Assembly (NCBI GenBank): GCA_947259295.1
Contig: CAMYMG010000052.1
Coordinates: forward strand, 1 to 55,544
Origin: an uncultured Rhizobiaceae bacterium
GTDB taxonomy: Bacteria; Pseudomonadota; Alphaproteobacteria; Rhizobiales; Rhizobiaceae
DNA: 55,544 nt
Reading direction: 5' to 3'
Shown: positions 24,398 to 35,477 of the stretch, piece after piece
Numbering within the stretch: position 1 is the first letter of the stretch
Layout of the letters: each line of letters begins with the position of its first letter
Notes under the pieces: model-generated
What the model was told of the DNA's origin: nothing
Databases searched by the model: none
Seen by the model: the letters and a program-made list of their open reading frames with translations, nothing else
Made by a program: the position numbers and the translations under genes

Positions 24398-27300
24398 TCA
24401 TTCGGCCGCCTGGAGGACAGGTTTTGCCGTCCGGTCGGCCAGCCTTTCCAGCAGCCGGAGGCGCTCGCCCGCGGCCTTGTCGATGCTTGCCTGCTTGACG
24501 TGGCCATAGCCGCGTATCAACGCAGGAACCGACGCAAGCGCCGCCGCGGCATCGATCTTTTCAAGCGCGAGCGACTGTCTGATCAGGTCAAGATCGGACT
24601 CGTACTGCGTCAGTAGCGCCTTTTCGACGCGCCGTTCCGCGGCATAGCCGAAGACATCGAACACCGTGCCACGCAGGCCCTTGAGCGCCGCCAGCAGGCG
24701 GAAGCCCTTGAGCATCCAGGGCCCGAAATTCGACTTGCGCGGCTGCCCGTCGGCGCCCTTGCGACCCAGGATCGGCGGCGCCAGGTGGAACTCGAGCCGA
24801 TCCCAGGACTGGAACTGGCCCGACAATTGTTTGGCGAAGGAGCCGTCCGTGTAGAGCCGGGCGACCTCATACTCGTCCTTGATCGCCATCAGCTTGAACA
24901 GGTTGCGCGCCACCGCCTCGGTGACGGACGTCGAACCGGGCGCCGCCGTATCCTCGGCGTGGCGAATGGCGGAGACGCGGTTTAGATAGCGCTCCGCATA
25001 GGCAGTATCCTGATATGCGGTCAGGAATTCGGCACGCCGTGCGATGATCTCATCCAGCGTTTGTGAAAGCGTCTGGGTGGCACCGGCGCCATCCTGGCCG
25101 GCCACCAGCTCCCGCACGAACTCCGGATCGTGCCCGGCGCGGCGTCCCCAGCGGAAGGCCGCGATGTTCATGGCGACGGCCTGGCCGTTGAGTTCGATGG
25201 CCTTCTCGACGGCCTCGGCCGAAAGCGGCAGGCCGCCATGCTGGTAGGCGATGCCGAGCATGAACATGTTGGCGCCGAGCGAATTGCCGAACAGCGCCGA
25301 CGCGGTGCGCGTCGCGTCGAAGAAATGCGACTTGGCTTCGCCGGCCGCGTCCTTGATTGCCCGCTTGAGCCGCTCGACGGGCAGCGAGAAATCTGCCGAG
25401 CGGGTGAACTCACCGGGCATCACTTCGGCCGTGTTGGCGACAAAGATCGTGTGATTTTCCCGCACGGCGGCCAGCACCTTGCGGGCACCGGAAACAACGA
25501 GGTCGCAGCCGAGGATGAGGTCGGCCTTGCCGGCCGAGATGCGGATGGCGTGGATGTCTTCCGGCGTGCGGGCAATACGCACGTGGCTGAACACGGAGCC
25601 GCCCTTCTGCGCAAGGCCGGCCATGTCGATCATGCCGCAGCCCTTGCCCTCGAGGTGCGCCGCCATGCCGAGTACGGCCCCGATGGTGACGACACCGGTA
25701 CCGCCGACGCCGTCGATGATCGACGCCCAGCCGTCGCGGTCGAGCGAGAATTGCTGCGGCTCCGGCACGCCGGCGAGCGGATCGGTTTGCCCGGCCACGC
25801 CCTCGGCCTTGCGGATCTTGGCGCCGTGCACCGTGACGAAGGACGGGCAGAAGCCGTTCACGCAGGAGAAATCCTTGTTGCAGCTCGACTGGTCGATGCG
25901 ACGCTTGCGGCCGAACTCTGTCTCGACCGGCTGGACGGAAACGCAGTTCGACTTGACGCCGCAATCGCCGCAGCCCTCGCAGACGAGTTCGTTGATGATG
26001 ACCCGCTTGTCCGGGTCAGGGAAGGTGCCGCGCTTGCGGCGACGCCGCTTTTCGGCCGCGCAGGTCTGGTCATAGAGCAGGACGGTGACGCCCTTGAGAT
26101 CGCGCAGTTCACGCTGGACCAGGTCGAGATCGTCGCGGTGATGGAAGGTCGCGCCGGCGGGGAACTGCTTGCGGTCGCCATATTTGTCCGGTTCGTCGGT
26201 GACGACGGCAATCCGCTCCACGCCCTCGGCGCGCACCTGGCGGGCAATCATGTCGACCGTGAGGTTGCCTTCGTGCGGCTGGCCGCCGGTCATGGCGACG
26301 GCATCGTTGTAGAGGATCTTGTACGTGATGTTGGCGTCGGCGGAGAGCGCGAAGCGCAGCGCCAGCACGCCGGAATGGTTGTAGGTCCCGTCGCCGAGAT
26401 TCTGGAAGATATGTTCGCGCTTCGAGAAAGGCGCCTGGCCGATCCATTGCGCGCCCTCGCCTCCCATCTGGGTGAAGCCGATAGTCTCGCGGTCCATCCA
26501 CAACGCCATGAAGTGGCAACCGATGCCGGCGCCGGCGACGGAGCCCGCCGGCACCTTGGTCGACGAATTGTGCGGGCAGCCCGAGCAGAAGAAGGGCGTG
26601 CGCGAACCGATGTCGACGGTATCGGCGAGCATTGCCTGGTACTGCCTCAGCCGGCTGACATGGGCGGCGATGTCCTCGGCCGGCCCGATGACCCTGAGCA
26701 CCCGCTCGCCGAGCGCAATGGCGATGTCGTTCGGATCGAGAGCGCCCTTGGCCGGGAACAGCCAGTCGCCGCGTTCGTCCTTCTTGCCGATCACTGTCGG
26801 CTGCATGGCGGTGCCGTAGAGGTCTTCGCGCACCTGTACCTCGATCAGCGAGCGTTTTTCCTCGACCACAACGATCATTTCGAGACCGCGGGCGAAGTCC
26901 TTGAGATGCTCGATATCAAGCGGCCAGGGGCAGCCGACCTTGAAAAGCCTGACGCCGATCCGGTTGGCGCGCGCCTCGTCGATGCCTATGTCCTCGAGCG
27001 CCTGGCGCACGTCGAGATAGCTCTTGCCGACCGTGATGATGCCGATCTTCGGGTTGGCGCCGCCCGGATAGACGATGCGGTTCAGCCCGTTGGCACGGAT
27101 GAAGGCGGCGGCGGCGGCGCGCTTGTATTCGTGCAGCCGCGCCTCCTGCCCGAGAAAGTCGATCTCGTTGCGGATGTTGAGTCCGCCGGGCGGCATGTCG
27201 AACTCGGGGATGACGATGTTCAGGCGTTCGAGCGACGCGTCGACCGACGCCGTCGATTCGATGTTGTCCTTGACGCATTTGATGGCCGCCCAGGTGCCGG

Positions 27301-27877
27301 CGAAGCGTGACAGCGCGAAACCGTAGAGGCCGTAGTCGATAAGCTCCTGAACGCCGCCCGGATTGAGAATCGGGATCATCGTGTCGACGAAGAGGAATTC
27401 CGTCGCATGGGCGTTCGTCGAGGATTCGGCGGTGTGGTCGTCGCCCATCAGCGCGAGCACGCCGCCATGCTTCGACGAGCCGGCGAGGTTGGCGTGGCGA
27501 AACACGTCGCCTGAGCGATCGACGCCGGGGCCCTTGCCGTACCAGACGGAAAACACGCCGTCATGCTTGCCTTCGCCGAGCAGCCCGGTCTGCTGCGACC
27601 CCCAGCAGGCGGTGGCGGCGAGTTCCTCGTTGAGGCCTGGCTGGAACACGATGCCCGAATCCGCGAGATGCTTCTTGGCCCGCCACAGCTGCTGGTCGAG
27701 CCCTCCGAGCGGCGAGCCGCGATAGCCCGAGACAAAGCCCGCGGTGTCGAGCCCGGCCAGCCGGTCCCTCTCGCGCTGCATCAGGAGCATGCGTACGACG
27801 GCCTGCGAGCCCGACAGGAAGATGCGTTGCTTCCCCAGATCGAACTTGTCGTCGAGAGCAACGTCGTGAAGCGTCAT
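24398..27877 (-). CDS. Fused indolepyruvate:ferredoxin oxidoreductase family protein
   Basis: A 1159-residue single-chain 2-oxoacid oxidoreductase. The N-terminal pyrimidine-binding part (FVSGYRGSPLGGLDQQLWRA) is followed by the TPP domain (FFCSGCPHNSSTKVP, NLGDGTYNHSG, ILYNDAVAMTGGQP). A ferredoxin-like cluster region comes next (CEGCGDCGVKSNC from residue 633, then CNKDFSCVNGFC). The C-terminal gamma-like domain starts at DGVGGTGVVTIGAVLGMAAH. It oxidatively decarboxylates aryl pyruvates from aromatic amino acid transamination, giving arylacetyl-CoA. The long fused form is typical of aerobic proteobacteria. The gene is monocistronic or shares a weak upstream region with the GGDEF-EAL gene; ATG 27877. 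Confidence 0.93.
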   Translation of the reverse strand: MTLHDVALDDKFDLGKQRIFLSGSQAVVRMLLMQRERDRLAGLDTAGFVSGYRGSPLGGLDQQLWRAKKHLADSGIVFQPGLNEELAATACWGSQQTGLLGEGKHDGVFSVWYGKGPGVDRSGDVFRHANLAGSSKHGGVLALMGDDHTAESSTNAHATEFLFVDTMIPILNPGGVQELIDYGLYGFALSRFAGTWAAIKCVKDNIESTASVDASLERLNIVIPEFDMPPGGLNIRNEIDFLGQEARLHEYKRAAAAAFIRANGLNRIVYPGGANPKIGIITVGKSYLDVRQALEDIGIDEARANRIGVRLFKVGCPWPLDIEHLKDFARGLEMIVVVEEKRSLIEVQVREDLYGTAMQPTVIGKKDERGDWLFPAKGALDPNDIAIALGERVLRVIGPAEDIAAHVSRLRQYQAMLADTVDIGSRTPFFCSGCPHNSSTKVPAGSVAGAGIGCHFMALWMDRETIGFTQMGGEGAQWIGQAPFSKREHIFQNLGDGTYNHSGVLALRFALSADANITYKILYNDAVAMTGGQPHEGNLTVDMIARQVRAEGVERIAVVTDEPDKYGDRKQFPAGATFHHRDDLDLVQRELRDLKGVTVLLYDQTCAAEKRRRRKRGTFPDPDKRVIINELVCEGCGDCGVKSNCVSVQPVETEFGRKRRIDQSSCNKDFSCVNGFCPSFVTVHGAKIRKAEGVAGQTDPLAGVPEPQQFSLDRDGWASIIDGVGGTGVVTIGAVLGMAAHLEGKGCGMIDMAGLAQKGGSVFSHVRIARTPEDIHAIRISAGKADLILGCDLVVSGARKVLAAVRENHTIFVANTAEVMPGEFTRSADFSLPVERLKRAIKDAAGEAKSHFFDATRTASALFGNSLGANMFMLGIAYQHGGLPLSAEAVEKAIELNGQAVAMNIAAFRWGRRAGHDPEFVRELVAGQDGAGATQTLSQTLDEIIARRAEFLTAYQDTAYAERYLNRVSAIRHAEDTAAPGSTSVTEAVARNLFKLMAIKDEYEVARLYTDGSFAKQLSGQFQSWDRLEFHLAPPILGRKGADGQPRKSNFGPWMLKGFRLLAALKGLRGTVFDVFGYAAERRVEKALLTQYESDLDLIRQSLALEKIDAAAALASVPALIRGYGHVKQASIDKAAGERLRLLERLADRTAKPVLQAAE

Positions 27878-28095
27878 GCACTGGTCCTCTGCGGAAGCCG
27901 ATACGATGTCATACGGCTAACGTTAGGTCGCTTTATGACAGTGTTTATCCGCTTTCGGGCCGCGTCAAACAAAAACGGGCCTCGTAGCGTAATGCGCAAT
28001 CGCGGAACGGCGGCGACCTGCGGCGCGCAATAAAGTGTCGCTGCCAGAGACTCGCCAACAACTTCGTAACAGGGCTGAGCGGCCGACTCAGCCGG

Positions 28096-28623
28096 TCAGG
28101 TGGCGCTTGGGCACCGCACCTGGCCACCCTCCAGCTTGCCATCCGGATGGCCGATCATGTCCGGGTTGAGTTCGTAGACCGGCCCGATGACGAGCGGACG
28201 GTCCGGCAGGATCGACTGGTCGAGATTGGACGTCATCGTGATGTCCAAGGACTGCCTCAGATCGCCATCCTTGTCCTCGATCCGGATTTCGACGCTGTAG
28301 GGCCGGTCCTTTGCGACGCAGGAAAGCGGCGGACTGGTGAGCGTCTGATGCGGCAGCTTCGGCCATAGGTTCTGGCGCACCTCGATCGGGATGCCGCCGG
28401 CCGGATCCTGGAAGTTCACCACCGCGACCATCCCGTCGGGAATGGGCTGCAGCGGATTGAGCGTGACGACGTAGGTCGCCATGCCAAGGCGGTAGTTGAA
28501 CTCGAACAGCTTGCCGGAGACGGCGAAATACTCGTCCTCCCCGCCGCTCTCCCTGCAGCCTGCGACGGCAAGCATCGCTGTCATCGCGAGCGTCAGCAAC
28601 TTCCCCGAACCGAACTCAGGCAT
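28096..28623 (-). CDS. Hypothetical lipoprotein
   Basis: A 175-residue protein of unknown function. The leader (KLLTLAMTAMLAVAGCRESG) ends in a lipobox, AVAGC, with the cysteine at residue 23; the following residue is Arg, so outer-membrane sorting is likely. The mature part is rich in beta-type segments (YVVTLNPLQPIPDGMVAVVN, YSVEIRIEDKDGDLRQSLDI) and ends with CPSAT. The second cysteine pair (SCVAK and RCPS) may form a disulfide. Its ATG overlaps the end of the CGNR regulator gene by eight bases, so the two are cotranscribed. I do not recognise a family. Confidence 0.75.
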   Translation of the reverse strand: MPEFGSGKLLTLAMTAMLAVAGCRESGGEDEYFAVSGKLFEFNYRLGMATYVVTLNPLQPIPDGMVAVVNFQDPAGGIPIEVRQNLWPKLPHQTLTSPPLSCVAKDRPYSVEIRIEDKDGDLRQSLDITMTSNLDQSILPDRPLVIGPVYELNPDMIGHPDGKLEGGQVRCPSAT

Positions 28624-29227
28624 GGGAAACCTCCTCCAGCGGCGCCTTGTGGCGATTGTAGTGCCGCCTGGCCTTGTGACGGTTGCCGCAGACCGTCATG
28701 TCGCACCAGACGCGGCTGGCATTGCGGCTCCTGTCGAGAAACAGCCAGTTGCAGTTCGGGCATATCTTCAGCCTTTTGACGGCATCGCCGGAGAGGAGCG
28801 ACAGCGCCGAGACCGCCAGCGCCGCCTCGAAGGCGATCGGCAGCGATGGATCGCCATATGGCTGGCCCGACATGCCGATTTCGCCTGACGCCTGGTCGAG
28901 CCCGACAGCACAGGCGCGCAACAGGCCGGGCAGATGTCGGGCCTCGATGTTGCCCGCCGCGGCGGCATACCGGAACAGACGGTCCGACGCTTCCCGGATT
29001 GCCAGGACGCACGGCGCAACCGCCTGCGGATCGTCTACCGTCAGCCGCCGCCCGCCCAGTTCATCGGCCCGGAAGTCCGATGCCGCGGCGGCGAAGCGCG
29101 CGATTTCCGCCCGGTCGTCGAAGCGGTCAAAGCTGCGGGACGCATCGCCCCGGTGGACCACCGTATTGGCCGTATCGAACACCAGGACACCACCCGAGAA
29201 ACGATGCTTGGTCCATGAAACCGTCAT
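28616..29227 (-). CDS. CGNR zinc-finger transcriptional regulator (ABATE domain)
   Basis: A 203-residue protein whose C-terminus carries the CGNR zinc finger: CPNCNWLFLDRSRN, then VWCDMTVCGNRHKARRHYNR, four cysteines with the CGNR core. The N-terminal 130 residues (LVFDTANTVVHRGDASRSFD) match the stress-induced ABATE domain that precedes the finger. Such proteins are stress- or ligand-linked DNA-binding regulators; the target here is unknown. The divergent LivH-like gene begins 86 bases away and is a candidate target, while the lipoprotein gene overlaps its end. ATG 29227 gives a normal family length. Confidence 0.88.
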   Translation of the reverse strand: MTVSWTKHRFSGGVLVFDTANTVVHRGDASRSFDRFDDRAEIARFAAAASDFRADELGGRRLTVDDPQAVAPCVLAIREASDRLFRYAAAAGNIEARHLPGLLRACAVGLDQASGEIGMSGQPYGDPSLPIAFEAALAVSALSLLSGDAVKRLKICPNCNWLFLDRSRNASRVWCDMTVCGNRHKARRHYNRHKAPLEEVSHA

Positions 29228-29313
29228 GCCACATTCTAACCGCTAAACACGCTTTGACAAGTTAGTATCGATGCATCAATCTCGGGCGAGACGTCGCGTT
29301 ATCGAGGCGGTGC

Positions 29314-30231
29314 ATGCACTACTTCCTGCAGCAATTGCTGAACGGGCTTCATTCCGGCGCGCTCTACGCGCTGCTGGCGTTCGGCTACGTCCTCACCAAT
29401 GGGGTCCTGAGGCGCACCAATCTGGCGCATGGGCCGCTTTTTGCCTTCGCCGGCCAGGTTCTCATCCTGTTTGCGGTCTTCGGCTGGCAGATCCTGTGGC
29501 TGACGCTGCCGGCGACGATCGTCCTTGGCGTCGTCGCCGCCTTTGCCTATGCCGCACTGACGTCGGCGCTGCTTGCAAGAACCGTCTTCCTGCCGCTCGC
29601 CCAACCCTCGCCCAATGCCATTGTCGTCGCGACGCTCGGGGTTTCGCTGGTGCTGATGGAAGTCGGGCGCATCGCGGCCGACACCCGCGACTTCTGGCTG
29701 CCGCCGATGCTCAGCGAGGCCGTGACCTTCGCTGTCTCCGCAGGCGGGTTCAGGGTGACGCTCACGGTCATCCAGCTGCTCGATTGCGCGGCGGCACTGG
29801 CGGTGCTGGCTCTCGGCGGCCTTTTGCTGTCGCGCTCGCATTTCGGGCGGGCCTGGCGCGCCGTCAGCGAGGACCGGCTGGCGGCCGCCATGTGCGGCAT
29901 CGACGTGCGGCGAACCTTCTATTCTGCCGTGCTGGGCGGCGCCCTGCTGGCGGCTCTCGCAGGCGTGATGGCCGCCCTCTACTATGGCAATATCAGCTTC
30001 GATACCGGGCTGGTCTTCGGCCTGAAGGTGCTGTTCGTCACGGCGGTCGGCGGCTACCGCGACCCGCTCCGCGCGGCCATTGGCGCTGCCCTGTTCGGCA
30101 TCGCCGAATCCCTCTGGTCGGGCTACTTCGCAACCGAATGGCGCGATGCCTGGATGTTTGCCCTGTTAGTGGCCATGCTGGTACTGCGGCCGGACGACAG
30201 CGCCGACGAGCCCCGGCCGCGGACCGCCTGA
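29314..30231 (+). CDS. Orphan LivH-like ABC permease
   Basis: A 305-residue membrane protein with the LivH pattern: QLLNGLHSGALYALLAFGYV, RTNLAHGPLFAFAGQVLILF, then RSHFGRAWRAVSEDRLAAAM, the cytoplasmic coupling loop, and VLFVTAVGGYRDPLRAAIGA. It has about eight helices and should be half of a HAAT transporter pore. No LivM, LivF, LivG or binding protein is adjacent. It may serve with the operon at 11-21 kb or with distant genes, or be a relic; the loop and helices are intact, so it is not visibly decayed. It is divergent from the CGNR regulator. The start ATG has no strong Shine-Dalgarno. Confidence 0.82.
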   Translation: MHYFLQQLLNGLHSGALYALLAFGYVLTNGVLRRTNLAHGPLFAFAGQVLILFAVFGWQILWLTLPATIVLGVVAAFAYAALTSALLARTVFLPLAQPSPNAIVVATLGVSLVLMEVGRIAADTRDFWLPPMLSEAVTFAVSAGGFRVTLTVIQLLDCAAALAVLALGGLLLSRSHFGRAWRAVSEDRLAAAMCGIDVRRTFYSAVLGGALLAALAGVMAALYYGNISFDTGLVFGLKVLFVTAVGGYRDPLRAAIGAALFGIAESLWSGYFATEWRDAWMFALLVAMLVLRPDDSADEPRPRTA

Positions 30232-30399
30232 GGCCTTTCTGCACAGCATTTCGCGGATCTCCCCGTGGGGCATGCAACAAGCGTCTTGACGCTGCCGCGG
30301 AAATGTTGACGTAAACCCCGCGCACAGTCATACCGACACGCGCGGCACGGCATAAAAACGTGGGGAAACCGGCCGTTCCGCAAGACCCGGGAGGAATGC

Positions 30400-30984
30400 A
30401 TGGCAGGGCTGCTCGCTCTATCCAGAGTCATCGATCGCATCAATGAATTCATCGGCAAGTGGGTGTCGTGGCTGATCCTCGTCGCGATCCTCGTCAGCGC
30501 CGTCAATGCCGTGATCCGCAAGACCTTCAACATGTCGTCGAACGCCTGGCTCGAGCTGCAGTGGTACCTGTTCGGCGCCGCCTTTTTGCTCGCCGCCGCC
30601 TACACGCTGCGCCAGAACGAGCACATCCGCATCGACATCATCTACGGCATGTGGTCGCGCCGCGTGCAGCACTGGATCGACCTGTTCGGGCACGTCTTCT
30701 TCCTGATGCCCTTCGTCGTGCTGATGATCTTCTACTTCGTGCCCTACGTGTCACTCTCCTATCGCATCGGCGAGGTGTCGACCAATTCAGGCGGGCTGAT
30801 CCTGTGGCCGGCCAAATTGCTGCTGCTCATCGGCTTCGTCCAGCTGGGCGCGCAAGGCATCTCGGAGATCATCAAGAAGATCGCCATCATGACCGGCCAT
30901 ATGGACGACCCCAATCCCTTCATATCGGCCCATGAACAGGCCGAGATCGAGGCCAAGGCGCTCGCCGGAGACCTCCGCCCATGA
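30400..30984 (+). CDS. TRAP transporter small permease (DctQ)
   Basis: A 194-residue membrane protein with four helices (SWLILVAILVSAVNAVIRKT, then LQWYLFGAAFLLAAAYTLRQ, HVFFLMPFVVLMIFYFVPYV and LILWPAKLLLLIGFVQLGAQ). NEHIRIDIIYGMWSRRVQ is the TRAP small-subunit signature loop. It joins DctM to import a carboxylate using a sodium gradient, with ligand delivered by a periplasmic DctP protein. GGGAGG precedes ATG 30400. Its stop overlaps the DctM start by four bases, so the two are coupled. The variant with a long C-terminal tail fits the large-molecule 2-oxoacid or aromatic TRAP group. Confidence 0.92.
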   Translation: MAGLLALSRVIDRINEFIGKWVSWLILVAILVSAVNAVIRKTFNMSSNAWLELQWYLFGAAFLLAAAYTLRQNEHIRIDIIYGMWSRRVQHWIDLFGHVFFLMPFVVLMIFYFVPYVSLSYRIGEVSTNSGGLILWPAKLLLLIGFVQLGAQGISEIIKKIAIMTGHMDDPNPFISAHEQAEIEAKALAGDLRP

Positions 30985-32735
30985 TCGAGTTCGTCGCGCA
31001 CAACATGGCGCCGATCATGTTCCTGTCGCTCATCGTCTTCATGCTGCTCGGCTACCCGGTGGCGTTCTCGCTGGCGGCCAACGGCCTGATCTTCTTCTTC
31101 ATCGGCGTCGAGCTCGCTCCCTATTCCAACGAAATCTCGCTGGCCTGGCCTCTGCTCTACGCCCTGCCCGAGCGCTTCTGGGGCATCATGTCGAACGACA
31201 CGCTGCTCGCCATTCCCTTCTTCACCTTCATGGGCATTGTGCTGGAGCGATCGGGCATGGCCGAGGACCTGCTCGACACCATCGGCCAGCTGTTCGGGCC
31301 GATCCGCGGCGGCCTGGCCTATGCCGTCATCCTGGTCGGCGCCCTGCTTGCAGCAACCACCGGCGTGGTCGCCGCTTCGGTCATCGCCATGGGCCTGATC
31401 TCCCTGCCGATCATGCTGCGCTACGGCTACGATCGTCGTATCGCGACCGGCGTCATCGCGGCATCGGGAACGCTGGCGCAGATCATCCCGCCCTCGCTCG
31501 TCCTCATCGTTCTGGCCGACCAGCTCGGCCGCTCGGTCGGCGACATGTACAAGGGCGCGCTGATTCCCGGCCTGATCCTGACCGGCCTCTATCTCGGCTA
31601 TGTCGTGCTGATGTCGATCATCCGGCCGAAATCCATGCCGGCGCTGCCGAAGGATGCACGCACCCTGGGGTCGGGCGTCACGTCGCTGTTCATGGCCATG
31701 GCCGTTACCGTCGTCGTCACTTACGCCGCGACCCAGTACCTCAGCGGCTGGGCCGGCAACAATGCCGGCATCTGGGGCGCTGCCGCAGGCATCGCCGTCA
31801 TCTACGCGGCGGCGGTCGGCGACAAGGGGCTTGGCATCGGCCTGATGTCGCGGCTGACACAGCAGGTCATCATCGTGCTGATCCCGCCGCTGGCGCTGAT
31901 CTTCCTGGTGCTTGGCACGATCTTCCTCGGCATCGCCACCCCCACCGAAGGCGGCGCCATGGGCGCCGTCGGCGCGCTGGTCATGGCCGCCGGCAAGGGT
32001 CGGCTTTCTCTCGAGGTGATCAAGCAGGCACTCGCCTCGACGACCCGCCTGTCGTCCTTCGTGCTGTTCATCCTGATCGGCGCGCGGGTATTCTCGCTCA
32101 CCTTCTACGGCGTCAACGGCCACATCTGGGTCGAGCATCTTCTGACCTCGCTGCCCGGCGGCAATGTCGGCTTCCTGATCGCCGTCAACATCCTGGTCTT
32201 CTTCCTGGCCTTCTTCCTCGATTTCTTCGAGCTGGCCTTCATCATCGTGCCGCTGCTGGCGCCCGCCGCCGACAAGCTCGGGATCGACCTGATCTGGTTC
32301 GGCGTGCTGCTTGGCGTCAACATGCAGACCAGCTTCATGCATCCGCCCTTCGGCTTCGCGCTGTTCTACCTGCGCTCGGTGGCGGCGCGCGTGCCCTATC
32401 TCGACCGGGTGACGGGCAAGAACATCCAGCCGATCACCACGGGGCAGATCTACTGGGGCGCGGTGCCCTTCGTCTGCATCCAGATCATCATGATCGGGCT
32501 GGTCATCGCCTTCCCGCAGATGGTGATGCACTACAAGGGCAAGGTGGTCGATCCGGGCAGCATCGAGATCGTGGTCCCGCCCTTCGGCGGCGACGGCGGC
32601 CTCGGCGGCGGGCTCGGACTCGGCGCGCCGTCCTTCGGCAATCAGCCGCCAGCCGACCCGGCAGTGCCCGCCGACCAGGACGCACCGCCCGCGCCGCCCG
32701 CAATCGATATGTCGAAGCCGCCAAGCTTCAACTGA
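30981..32735 (+). CDS. TRAP transporter large permease (DctM)
   Basis: A 584-residue permease with about 12 to 14 helices. FMLLGYPVAFSLAANGLIFF begins the first half, then GVVAASVIAMGLISLPIMLR and GTLAQIIPPSLVLIVLADQL; the second half repeats the pattern in GIATPTEGGAMGAVGALVMA. It is longer than ordinary DctM (about 430) because of an extra middle region and a C-terminal tail. After the last helix comes a Gly-rich PPFGGDGGLGGGLGLGAPSF, then a Pro/Asp-rich end. Together with the DctQ protein it makes the transport channel. The gene ends 28 bases before a strong bidirectional terminator. Confidence 0.93.
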   Translation: MIEFVAHNMAPIMFLSLIVFMLLGYPVAFSLAANGLIFFFIGVELAPYSNEISLAWPLLYALPERFWGIMSNDTLLAIPFFTFMGIVLERSGMAEDLLDTIGQLFGPIRGGLAYAVILVGALLAATTGVVAASVIAMGLISLPIMLRYGYDRRIATGVIAASGTLAQIIPPSLVLIVLADQLGRSVGDMYKGALIPGLILTGLYLGYVVLMSIIRPKSMPALPKDARTLGSGVTSLFMAMAVTVVVTYAATQYLSGWAGNNAGIWGAAAGIAVIYAAAVGDKGLGIGLMSRLTQQVIIVLIPPLALIFLVLGTIFLGIATPTEGGAMGAVGALVMAAGKGRLSLEVIKQALASTTRLSSFVLFILIGARVFSLTFYGVNGHIWVEHLLTSLPGGNVGFLIAVNILVFFLAFFLDFFELAFIIVPLLAPAADKLGIDLIWFGVLLGVNMQTSFMHPPFGFALFYLRSVAARVPYLDRVTGKNIQPITTGQIYWGAVPFVCIQIIMIGLVIAFPQMVMHYKGKVVDPGSIEIVVPPFGGDGGLGGGLGLGAPSFGNQPPADPAVPADQDAPPAPPAIDMSKPPSFN

Positions 32736-32763
32736 GGCTGCACAGTCCTCGGCCCGAAACGAC

Positions 32764-32791
32764 AAAACCCCGGAGACGGCTCCGGGGTTTT
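32764..32791. terminator. Bidirectional terminator between dctM and a TRAP binding-protein gene
   Basis: AAAACCCCGGAG pairs perfectly with CTCCGGGGTTTT across ACGG. The A- and T-runs make it work on either strand. It lies 28 bases after the dctM stop and 19 bases beyond the stop of the convergent binding-protein gene. Confidence 0.92.
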
Positions 32792-32810
32792 TCGTCAGGG
32801 AAGGATCAGC

Positions 32811-33989
<1,179 letters not shown>

Positions 33990-34045
33990 TCAATGCACGC
34001 GCAATCCTGCAAGTCCAGCCGCATGAGGGATCGTGGGCGGCAAGA

Positions 34046-34079
34046 AAAAGGCCCGGACGGTTCCCCGCCCGGGCCTTTT
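34046..34079 (-). terminator. Intrinsic terminator after TakP-like copy B
   Basis: AAAAGGCCCGG and CCGGGCCTTTT pair across a 12-base loop that can extend the stem. Read on the minus strand it ends in a T-run, 21 bases after the stop of copy B. It should insulate copy A from copy B. Confidence 0.8.
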
Positions 34080-34099
34080 CTCGAAGTATTCGGCTTCGG

Positions 34100-35407
<1,308 letters not shown>

Positions 35408-35477
35408 CTATTGGAACGCCCGGCGAAATAGCCTAAATATCAGGCAGCATCGGCCGCCAGTGCCAACAGGAAAACCC

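Noticed and set aside
25130..27310. 726-codon plus-strand open frame opposite the indolepyruvate oxidoreductase gene
   Set aside because: It mirrors codon bias of the real gene; no signal, motif or Shine-Dalgarno was found.
28073..28093. Terminator for the lipoprotein gene
   Set aside because: GGCTGAG/CTCAGCC forms a hairpin just after the stop, but no T-run follows on the minus strand.
29314..30231. LivH-like gene as a pseudogene remnant
   Set aside because: The frame, coupling loop and helices are intact, so it is listed as an orphan permease instead.
30759..32765. 668-codon minus-strand open frame through dctQ/dctM
   Set aside because: It is antisense to two clear TRAP genes, has a His/Asp/Arg-rich composition typical of shadow frames in GC-rich DNA, and shows no domain.
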